Positions 57,092-64,000 of a stretch of 64,000 nucleotides of DNA are shown piece after piece. Each line of letters starts with the position of its first letter. Positions within the stretch are counted from its first letter, which is position 1. The stretch spans positions 248,001 to 312,000 of the forward strand of contig NZ_JABEYA020000002.1 of assembly GCF_013074385.2 (NCBI RefSeq), written 5' to 3'. Position numbers and translations under genes: made by a program. This stretch comes from Vibrio ostreicida. GTDB taxonomy: Bacteria > Pseudomonadota > Gammaproteobacteria > Enterobacterales > Vibrionaceae. The notes beneath the pieces were generated by a model. It had not been told where the DNA came from and made no database searches. It saw only the letters and a program-made list of their open reading frames with translations.

Positions 57092-58123
57092 ATGACCACA
57101 TTGACTTTAGAGCAGTTAGCAAGCATTACAGGTGGCGAACTTTGGGGTGACGCGAGTGCTGTCATTTCCAAAGTAGCGCCGATGGACAAAGCGCAATTGG
57201 GCGATGTGACGTTTTTGTCCGATTCTAAGTATGCGAAATACTTATCTGACTGTCAGGCGACCGTTGTTATGGTGAAGGCGGAGCATAAAGATTTATGTTG
57301 CAACAATGCGTTGGTTGTGTCGGACCCTTACGTCGCGTTTGCTCGTGTCGTGCAAGCCATGGATACGACGCCCAAACCTGCTGAAGAGATCGCCCCGAAC
57401 GCCGTTATTGCTGACGATGCAGTGATAGGTAAAAACGTGGCGATTGGTGCTAATGCTGTGATTGAGTCTTGCGTTAAGCTAGCAGACAACGTTGCGGTAG
57501 GTCCTGGCTGCTTTATTGGCAAAAACGTTCAGATTGGTGAAAACACCAAACTGTGGTCGAATGTAAGTGTTTACCATGATGTTACTATCGGTTCATCCTG
57601 TTTGATTCAAGCGAATACAGTGATTGGTTCTGATGGCTTTGGTTATGCGAATGAAAAAGGTGAATGGATTAAAATTCCTCAGCTGGGTTCAGTGCGCATC
57701 GGTAATCGTGTTGAGATAGGCGCATGTACTACCATTGATCGCGGTGCTCTCGACGACACGATTATTGAAGATAACGTGATTATCGACAACCAAATTCAAA
57801 TCGCTCACAACGTACACATCGGATATGGTACGGCTATGGCGGGTGGCACCATCGTTGCTGGCAGCACTAAGATTGGTAAATATTGCGTTTTAGGCGGCGG
57901 TTGTGTTGTTAATGGTCATATTGAAATTACCGATGGTGTGACCATTACCGGTATGGGCATGGTCATGCGCGGTATTGACGAAAAAGGTATTTACTCTTCG
58001 GGGGTGCCCTTGCAGCCTAACAGAGAGTGGAGAAAAACAGCCGCTCGTGTTCATCGGATTGATGCGATGAATAAACGATTGAAAAATTTAGAAAAACAGC
58101 TGGAAAGCAACGATAACAAGTGA
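57092..58123 (+). CDS. lpxD: UDP-3-O-(3-hydroxyacyl)glucosamine N-acyltransferase
   Basis: Third step of lipid A synthesis. The 343-residue product has an N-terminal ligand domain followed by a left-handed beta helix of hexapeptide repeats (I-G-x-x-x-x type, about residues 100-310) and a C-terminal helix for trimerisation. The active-site region [16 protein letters not shown] is present. A terminator follows. Confidence 0.97.
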   Translation: MTTLTLEQLASITGGELWGDASAVISKVAPMDKAQLGDVTFLSDSKYAKYLSDCQATVVMVKAEHKDLCCNNALVVSDPYVAFARVVQAMDTTPKPAEEIAPNAVIADDAVIGKNVAIGANAVIESCVKLADNVAVGPGCFIGKNVQIGENTKLWSNVSVYHDVTIGSSCLIQANTVIGSDGFGYANEKGEWIKIPQLGSVRIGNRVEIGACTTIDRGALDDTIIEDNVIIDNQIQIAHNVHIGYGTAMAGGTIVAGSTKIGKYCVLGGGCVVNGHIEITDGVTITGMGMVMRGIDEKGIYSSGVPLQPNREWRKTAARVHRIDAMNKRLKNLEKQLESNDNK

Positions 58124-58140
58124 TGTTATTTTTGTTCGAA

Positions 58141-58168
58141 AAGGCTCGCAAAGTGCGAGTCTTTTTTT
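58141..58168 (+). terminator. Terminator after lpxD
   Basis: 10-bp arms AAGGCTCGCA and TGCGAGTCTT (one G-T pair) with an AAG loop, then a T7 run. Confidence 0.88.
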
Positions 58169-58224
58169 CTGATTTATTATGAAATTTGCCTGAGCCAACT
58201 TTAACGTAAAGCCAGCACTTGCGC

Positions 58225-58253
58225 TTAGCATATTGAGATGACTCAGGTATAAT
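58225..58253 (+). promoter_or_regulatory. Predicted fabZ promoter
   Basis: TTAGCA, a 17-base spacer and TATAAT lie 41 bp before the fabZ start and after the lpxD terminator, so fabZ-lpxA probably start a new transcript here. Confidence 0.65.
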
Positions 58254-58293
58254 AGCGGCCAGTTATTTAAGCCTTCAATATAGGAACAAGACC

Positions 58294-58746
58294 TTGACTA
58301 CTGAAAACAAGACGATGAACATCACTGAAATTCAGGAATTGTTACCCCATCGCTACCCATTTTTGCTAATTGACCGCGTGATTGATTTTCAAGAAGAGAA
58401 ATACCTAACAGCGATAAAAAATGTTTCAGTGAATGAGCCTCAGTTTACAGGTCATTTTCCTCAACTCCCTGTCTTTCCAGGAGTTCTGATTCTTGAAGCG
58501 ATGGCACAAGCGACAGGATTGTTGGCGTTTAGATCTTTTGGTGCCCCTTCGGACAACGAACTGTATTACTTTGCTAGTGTTGATAAAGCAAAATTCCGTA
58601 AACCCGTTGTTCCCGGTGACCAATTAGTTATTGAAGTCGAATTTTTAAAAGAGCGCCGTGGTATTGCTGCCTTTAATGGTGTGGCGAAAGTCGACGGTGA
58701 AGTGGTTTGTTCAGCAGAGCTAAAGTGTGCTCGTCGAGAGTTTTAA
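58294..58746 (+). CDS. fabZ: 3-hydroxyacyl-[acyl-carrier-protein] dehydratase FabZ
   Basis: Dehydrates hydroxyacyl-ACP in fatty acid synthesis and balances flux to lipid A. The 150-residue hot-dog-fold product has [34 protein letters not shown] with the catalytic His and Glu, and a [12 protein letters not shown] segment. The TTG start at 58294 is chosen because AGGAAC lies six bases upstream; an ATG seven codons in (58315) is possible. lpxA follows after 1 bp. Confidence 0.95.
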   Translation: MTTENKTMNITEIQELLPHRYPFLLIDRVIDFQEEKYLTAIKNVSVNEPQFTGHFPQLPVFPGVLILEAMAQATGLLAFRSFGAPSDNELYYFASVDKAKFRKPVVPGDQLVIEVEFLKERRGIAAFNGVAKVDGEVVCSAELKCARREF

Positions 58747-58747
58747 T

Positions 58748-59536
58748 ATGATTCATGAAACGGCTCAGATTCACCCATCAGCAGTGATTGAAGGTGAGGT
58801 TAACATCGCGGCAAATGTAACAGTTGGGCCGTTTACTTATATCTCCGGTACGATTGATATTGGTCAAGGGACCGAAATCATGTCGCACGTTGTCATCAAA
58901 GGTCACACAACCATTGGTGAAGATAATCGTATTTTTCCGCATGCGGTAATTGGTGAAGAGAACCAAGATAAAAAGTACGGGGGTGAGGACACGACAGTCG
59001 TCATCGGCGATCGCAACGTCATCCGTGAAGCGGTTCAGATCCACCGAGGAACGACACAGGATAAAGCCACCACGGTTATTGGTAATGACAATTTGTTGTG
59101 CGTCAATGCTCATATTGCTCATGATGTTATTATAGGGAACCATACCCACCTAGGAAATAATGCGATACTAGGTGGTCATGTCACGGTTGAGGATTATGCA
59201 GGGATTATGGCGCTTTCTGCAATACACCCATTTTGCAAAGTTGGTGCTTATAGTTACGTTGGTGGATGCTCTGCTGTTGTTAAGGATGTGCCTCCCTATG
59301 TTTTGGCACAAGGCAATCATGCCACACCATTTGGGCTGAATTTGGTGGGTTTACAGCGCAATGGTTTCGTCAAGGCGGAGCTTCGTGCTTTGCGCAACGC
59401 TTATAAAGAATTCTATCGTGCAGGCAAAACCCAAGCCGAAGCGAAAGAAGTTCTCGAAGAAATGTCACAGCAATGGCCCTCGATTCAACATTTTTTGGAT
59501 TTTGTTGAAAGCTCTGAACGTGGCGTTATTCGTTAA
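58748..59536 (+). CDS. lpxA: UDP-N-acetylglucosamine O-acyltransferase
   Basis: First step of lipid A synthesis. The 262-residue product is a left-handed beta helix of hexapeptide repeats (about 1-190) with a helical C-terminus. It has the catalytic histidine in NAHIAHD and [24 protein letters not shown]. Same length as the E. coli enzyme. Start ATG at 58748, one base after the fabZ stop; an upstream frame start at 58727 lies within fabZ. Confidence 0.97.
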   Translation: MIHETAQIHPSAVIEGEVNIAANVTVGPFTYISGTIDIGQGTEIMSHVVIKGHTTIGEDNRIFPHAVIGEENQDKKYGGEDTTVVIGDRNVIREAVQIHRGTTQDKATTVIGNDNLLCVNAHIAHDVIIGNHTHLGNNAILGGHVTVEDYAGIMALSAIHPFCKVGAYSYVGGCSAVVKDVPPYVLAQGNHATPFGLNLVGLQRNGFVKAELRALRNAYKEFYRAGKTQAEAKEVLEEMSQQWPSIQHFLDFVESSERGVIR

Positions 59537-59555
59537 TCTAACATCTTGAACCAAC

Positions 59556-59588
59556 AAAAGATCGCACTCATAGAATGCGATCTTTTTT
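59556..59588 (+). terminator. Terminator after lpxA
   Basis: Arms AAAAGATCGCA and TGCGATCTTTT around a nine-base loop with a T6 run. It may limit read-through into lpxB. Confidence 0.88.
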
Positions 59589-59625
59589 GCGTTTTATAGC
59601 AATGAACTAAACAGGTTGTTCAGCA

Positions 59626-60768
59626 ATGGAAAAGCCATTACGAGTTGGAATTATCGCGGGTGAACTGTCGGGAGATACCTTGGGAGAGGGGTTCATCAAG
59701 GCGGTGAAACGTCGTTACCCGAATGCCGAATTTGTTGGCATTGGTGGGCCGAAAATGATTGAACAGGGCTGTGAATCTCTTTTTGATATGGAAGAGTTAG
59801 CGGTTATGGGGTTAGTCGAAGTTCTGGGGCGATTGCCAAGACTGCTCAAAGTGAAGGCCCAGCTACTGCGTTATTTTATCGATAACCCGCCGGATGTTTT
59901 TGTGGGCATTGATGCCCCTGACTTTAATTTGCGTTTGGAACTCGATCTTAAAAACGCAGGGATCAAGACCGTTCATTATGTCAGCCCTTCGGTTTGGGCA
60001 TGGAGGCCAAAACGTATCTTCAAAATTGATGCGGCAACGGATTTAGTATTGGCCTTCTTGCCATTTGAAAAGGCGTTTTACGATAAATATCAGGTCGCGT
60101 GTGAGTTTGTAGGCCACACACTTGCGGATGCGATACCCCTAGAGCCGGATCAGGCTCAAGCAAGAAAACAACTTAATTTGGCCGAAGACAAACAGTGGCT
60201 TGCCGTATTGCCGGGGAGTCGAGGTGGTGAAGTCGGTTTGATCGCCAAACCATTCATTGACACCTGCCGTGAGATCAAAAAACGACACCCAGAGATTGGA
60301 TTTGTGGTTGCCGCGGTTAATGATAAGCGCAAACAACAGTTTGAAGAAATTTGGCAGCAAACGGCCCCTGAACTTGACTTTGTTGTCGTTCAAGATACCG
60401 CACGAAATGTCATTACTGCCTCAGATGCGGTACTATTGGCTTCGGGTACGGTGGCTCTGGAATGCATGTTACTAAAGCGGCCTATGGTTGTCGGCTATAA
60501 GGTCAACAGGTTGACAGGTTGGCTGGTGCAAAAATTGGCGATAACTGAGTTCGTCGCCTTACCGAATATTTTGGCAGGAGAGGCGTTAGTGAAGGAATTC
60601 ATCCTAGAGCAATGTTCTCCTGAATATCTGGTGCCAGCAGTGGATGCGATGTTGAGTGAGTCTAACAAGGCGCTGATCGAGCGTTTTACAGAAATGCATC
60701 AATGGATTCGAAAAGATGCGGATGCTCAGGCGGCGAATGCCGTCCTTAAACTGATTAGCCGAGATTGA
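59626..60768 (+). CDS. lpxB: Lipid-A-disaccharide synthase
   Basis: A GT-B glycosyltransferase that joins lipid X and UDP-diacylglucosamine. The 380-residue product has the N-terminal [43 protein letters not shown], and the C-terminal nucleotide-binding [20 protein letters not shown]. rnhB starts 4 bp after the stop. Confidence 0.97.
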   Translation: MEKPLRVGIIAGELSGDTLGEGFIKAVKRRYPNAEFVGIGGPKMIEQGCESLFDMEELAVMGLVEVLGRLPRLLKVKAQLLRYFIDNPPDVFVGIDAPDFNLRLELDLKNAGIKTVHYVSPSVWAWRPKRIFKIDAATDLVLAFLPFEKAFYDKYQVACEFVGHTLADAIPLEPDQAQARKQLNLAEDKQWLAVLPGSRGGEVGLIAKPFIDTCREIKKRHPEIGFVVAAVNDKRKQQFEEIWQQTAPELDFVVVQDTARNVITASDAVLLASGTVALECMLLKRPMVVGYKVNRLTGWLVQKLAITEFVALPNILAGEALVKEFILEQCSPEYLVPAVDAMLSESNKALIERFTEMHQWIRKDADAQAANAVLKLISRD

Positions 60769-60772
60769 ACTG

Positions 60773-61390
60773 ATGACAGATAGCAGTCAGGTATTTGCTC
60801 CATTTGTCTACCCTCAAGGCTACCACCTTGTCGCGGGGGTTGATGAAGTGGGTCGAGGCCCCTTAGTCGGCGACGTTGTGACGGCCGCGGTCATTTTGGA
60901 CCCTAATCAGCCGATTGAAGGGCTGAATGATTCCAAAAAATTATCTGAGAAAAAGCGCTTAGCGTTATTTCCTGAAATTAAAAATAAAGCGTTAGCATGG
61001 TCTATTGGCCGCTGTACGCCTGAAGAAATTGATCAGCTCAATATTCTTCAAGCTACCATGGTAGCAATGCAAAGAGCGATTGAAGGGTTGATTATTCAAC
61101 CTGATCTGGCCTTGATAGATGGCAATCGTTGTCCAACGTTGATGATGGATTCGCAAGCCGTGGTCAAAGGAGATTTACGCGTTGCTGAAATCAGTGCGGC
61201 TTCGATCATGGCCAAAGTCGTACGAGATCAGGAAATGGAAAGTTTAGATATATTGCATCCTCAATATGGTTTTGCACAGCACAAAGGCTATCCCACCAAA
61301 GCCCATTTTGAGGCTATCGAACGTCACGGAGTGATAGCCCAACACCGTAAAAGCTTTAGGCCAGTTAAACGGGTGCTTGGTCTAGAGTAG
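60773..61390 (+). CDS. rnhB: Ribonuclease HII
   Basis: Removes ribonucleotides from DNA and RNA-DNA hybrids. The 205-residue product has the signature [18 protein letters not shown] with the catalytic Asp-Glu pair, [20 protein letters not shown] and [15 protein letters not shown]. It is 4 bp after lpxB and 86 bp before dnaE. Confidence 0.97.
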   Translation: MTDSSQVFAPFVYPQGYHLVAGVDEVGRGPLVGDVVTAAVILDPNQPIEGLNDSKKLSEKKRLALFPEIKNKALAWSIGRCTPEEIDQLNILQATMVAMQRAIEGLIIQPDLALIDGNRCPTLMMDSQAVVKGDLRVAEISAASIMAKVVRDQEMESLDILHPQYGFAQHKGYPTKAHFEAIERHGVIAQHRKSFRPVKRVLGLE

Positions 61391-61476
61391 AAACCCTTAC
61401 CGTGGGGTGTATAAGTGGTCAATTTTCACTTAAAATACCCCTTACTTTCCGATTAAGTCACTTTTTGGACGCATTC

Positions 61477-64000
61477 ATGTCAGACCCAAAGTTTATTCAC
61501 CTTCGAGTCCACAGTGACTTTTCCATGGTTGACGGCCTGTCAAAAGTCCCGCCCTTGGTGAAGACAGTGGCTGAAATGGGAATGCCAGCTGTCGCTCTTA
61601 CCGACTTCACCAATTTATGCGGACTCGTCAAGTTTTATAGCACAGCACATCGCTGTGGTGTTAAGCCAATTATTGGTGCAGATTTTGCCGTACAGTCGGA
61701 AGATTTTGGTGAGCAATTAACCAAGCTGACAGTCTTAGCCGCAGACAATGAAGGCTATAAAAACCTTACCCTTTTGATCTCAAAAGCGTATTTACGTGGT
61801 CACGTACAACACCAACCGGTCATCGACAGACAATGGTTAGTTGAGTTTTCTTCGGGTCTGATTATTTTGTCTGGCGGGAAAAGTGGTGAAATAGGTCAAG
61901 CGCTGCTCAAGGGAAATCAGCAGGTCGCAAAACGTTGTGCCGACTTTTACCATCAATATTTTTCTGAGCGTTTTTTCCTTGAGTTGACTCGTACGGGGCG
62001 TGCTGATGAAGAGACTTATCTGCACTTTGCGCTGGAATTTGCCGAGAAGAATGCCTTGCCTGTCGTCGCAACCAATGACGTCGTAATACTGGATGAGCAA
62101 CTGTTTGAAGCCCATGAAATTCGCGTTGCCATTCATGACGGCTACACGTTAGAAGACCCCCGCCGTCCGAAACACTATAGCCCTCAGCAATACTTGCGAA
62201 GTGAAGCGGAAATGTGTGAGTTGTTCGCTGATATTCCCGAGGCGCTTGAAAACAGTGTTGAAATTGCCAAGCGTTGTAATGTGACGGTGAGACTCGACGA
62301 GTATTTTCTTCCTGCTTTTCCGACTGATGGGATGGAAGAAACCGAGTTTTTGGTGAATAAATCACAGCAAGGACTTGAAGAACGACTCGCCTTTTTATTT
62401 CCAGATCCTAAAGTGCGCGCGTCGCGTCGACCTGAATACGATGATCGACTCAACATTGAATTAGAAGTGATCAATAACATGGGTTTCCCCGGTTACTTTC
62501 TGATCGTCATGGAGTTTATTCAGTGGTCAAAAGACAACGATATTCCGGTTGGCCCAGGGCGAGGTTCTGGTGCAGGTTCATTGGTGGCGTACGCTTTAAA
62601 AATTACCGATCTCGATCCGCTTGAGTATGATCTTCTATTTGAACGTTTTCTGAACCCTGAACGTGTTTCCATGCCCGATTTTGACGTCGATTTTTGTATG
62701 GATAAGCGAGACCAAGTGATTGACCATGTCGCCGAAATGTACGGCCGAGACGCGGTATCGCAAATTATTACCTTTGGAACTATGGCGGCGAAAGCCGTAA
62801 TACGTGATGTGGGGCGGGTACTGGGTCACCCATTTGGTTTTGTTGATCGTCTTTCTAAGTTGGTGCCACCCGACCCGGGTATGACCTTGGAAAAGGCGTT
62901 CAATGCAGAGCCTGCTTTACCCGAGCTGTACAATGCCGATGAAGAAGTCAAAGCACTTATCGACATGTGTCGTATCCTTGAAGGCTGTACTCGTAATGCG
63001 GGTAAACATGCTGGTGGGGTCGTGATTTCACCAACAACCATCACTGACTTTGCTCCGATTTACGCAGATGCAGAAGGCCATTTTCCGGTTACTCAGTTCG
63101 ATAAAAATGACGTCGAAACGGCGGGTCTGGTTAAGTTTGATTTTCTGGGGCTACGTACCCTAACCATTATTGATTGGGCGATAGGACTCATCAATCCGCG
63201 TTTGGAAAAGCAAGGTCAATCACCGATTAATATTGAATCGATTCCATTGAAAGATGAGGCGTCATTCCGGCTGCTCCAGAACTCAGAAACTACGGCAGTA
63301 TTTCAGCTTGAATCACGGGGCATGAAAGAGCTAATCAAACGCCTTCAGCCTGACTGTTTCGAAGATATTATCGCACTGGTTGCCTTGTTTCGACCTGGAC
63401 CACTGCAATCCGGTATGGTTGACAACTTTATCGACCGTAAACACGGGCGAGAGGCTGTCTCATACCCAGACGAAACTTGGCAGCATGAATCGCTCAAAGA
63501 AACCCTTGAACCTACGTATGGCATTATTCTTTACCAAGAGCAGGTCATGCAGATTGCCCAGATTTTAGCAGGGTATACTTTGGGTGGCGCAGATATGTTG
63601 CGCCGAGCGATGGGTAAAAAGAAACCGGAAGAAATGGCTAAGCAGCGAGCCATCTTTGAGCAAGGGGCGATCAACAATGGCGTTGATGGTCAACTTGCGA
63701 TGAAAATCTTCGATTTGGTAGAAAAATTTGCGGGATATGGTTTCAACAAGTCCCACTCTGCTGCTTATGCGTTAGTGTCATATCAAACGCTGTGGCTAAA
63801 GACGCATTATCCTGCTGAGTTTATGGCGGCGGTTATGACCGCGGACATGGACAACACAGAAAAGGTGGTGGGCTTAGTTGACGAATGCCTTCGCATGAAG
63901 CTTAAGGTACTGCCACCTGATATCAACGCGGGTCTTTACCGTTTCAATGTTGATGAACAGGGAGCGATCGTTTACGGTATTGGTGCAATTAAAGGGGTTG
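61477..64000 (+). CDS. dnaE: DNA polymerase III alpha subunit (partial, C-terminus outside window)
   Basis: The replicative polymerase of the chromosome. The visible 841 residues cover the PHP domain (start [20 protein letters not shown]), the palm with catalytic Asp401 and Asp403 in MPDFDVDFC and Asp555 in KFDFLGL, the fingers and part of the following region. These positions equal those in E. coli DnaE. The rest (about 320 residues, including the OB fold and clamp-binding end) lies past the window. It closes the conserved lpxB-rnhB-dnaE order. Confidence 0.98.
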   Translation, partial: MSDPKFIHLRVHSDFSMVDGLSKVPPLVKTVAEMGMPAVALTDFTNLCGLVKFYSTAHRCGVKPIIGADFAVQSEDFGEQLTKLTVLAADNEGYKNLTLLISKAYLRGHVQHQPVIDRQWLVEFSSGLIILSGGKSGEIGQALLKGNQQVAKRCADFYHQYFSERFFLELTRTGRADEETYLHFALEFAEKNALPVVATNDVVILDEQLFEAHEIRVAIHDGYTLEDPRRPKHYSPQQYLRSEAEMCELFADIPEALENSVEIAKRCNVTVRLDEYFLPAFPTDGMEETEFLVNKSQQGLEERLAFLFPDPKVRASRRPEYDDRLNIELEVINNMGFPGYFLIVMEFIQWSKDNDIPVGPGRGSGAGSLVAYALKITDLDPLEYDLLFERFLNPERVSMPDFDVDFCMDKRDQVIDHVAEMYGRDAVSQIITFGTMAAKAVIRDVGRVLGHPFGFVDRLSKLVPPDPGMTLEKAFNAEPALPELYNADEEVKALIDMCRILEGCTRNAGKHAGGVVISPTTITDFAPIYADAEGHFPVTQFDKNDVETAGLVKFDFLGLRTLTIIDWAIGLINPRLEKQGQSPINIESIPLKDEASFRLLQNSETTAVFQLESRGMKELIKRLQPDCFEDIIALVALFRPGPLQSGMVDNFIDRKHGREAVSYPDETWQHESLKETLEPTYGIILYQEQVMQIAQILAGYTLGGADMLRRAMGKKKPEEMAKQRAIFEQGAINNGVDGQLAMKIFDLVEKFAGYGFNKSHSAAYALVSYQTLWLKTHYPAEFMAAVMTADMDNTEKVVGLVDECLRMKLKVLPPDINAGLYRFNVDEQGAIVYGIGAIKGV

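Noticed and set aside
1..64000. tRNA, rRNA, CRISPR, insertion sequence or prophage
   Set aside because: No cloverleaf, rRNA signature, repeat-spacer array, transposase or phage gene was recognised on either strand.

Overview
The window is chromosomal DNA from a gammaproteobacterium of the family Vibrionaceae, most likely a Vibrio. The evidence is the complete Na+-pumping NADH dehydrogenase operon (nqrABCDEF with apbE and nqrM), an OmpK-type porin, the frsA-crl-proB-proA and nrdR-ribD-ribE-ribBX-ribH-nusB-thiL-pgpA arrangements, and an apparent homologue of the Vibrio dual-function RNA vcdRP. No tRNA, rRNA, insertion sequence, prophage or CRISPR array was seen. Genes are tightly packed, all recognisable ORFs look intact, and only the first and last genes are cut by the window edges.

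Layout. 1-5.4 kb: end of a minus-strand gene (probable PilZ protein), radA, then a minus-strand yajL-csdA pair with panE upstream, and ompK. 5.7-7.6 kb: a LON-domain protein, then an ECF sigma factor with its ChrR-type zinc anti-sigma factor, preceded by a good ECF11-type promoter. 7.6-11.9 kb: ampG, a periplasmic cyclophilin, yajG and rlmG on the minus strand, with bolA divergent. 12.3-19.6 kb: nqrABCDEF, apbE and nqrM, encoding the sodium pump, its FMN transferase and its iron-delivery factor. 19.6-28.5 kb: a double-receiver diguanylate cyclase, dinB behind a perfect LexA box, a RecQ-like helicase, a Gre-like factor, a YggN-like protein, an NSS transporter and pepD. 28.5-29.5 kb: a large intergenic region holding the small dual-function RNA candidate. 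29.5-31.3 kb: a purine permease and gpt behind a PurR-type operator. 31.5-35.8 kb: frsA, crl, proB, proA.

35.9-42.0 kb is the riboflavin cluster with nrdR, nusB, thiL and pgpA. 42.1-46.2 kb holds a DUF3461 gene, glnD and map on the minus strand. From 46.5 kb to the end runs the classic rpsB-tsf-pyrH-frr-uppS-cdsA-dxr-rseP-bamA-skp-lpxD-fabZ-lpxA-lpxB-rnhB-dnaE block, joining translation factors, isoprenoid and phospholipid synthesis, outer-membrane protein assembly, lipid A synthesis and replication.

Most of this is conserved core genome, so the regulatory layer is the most interesting part. It includes the vcdRP-like RNA (a 28-residue ORF, a C5 tract, a strong terminator and a CRP site near its promoter), two PurR-type operators at a nucleoside porin and a purine permease, an ECF11 autoregulatory promoter, a LexA box at dinB, and an rpsB leader structure.
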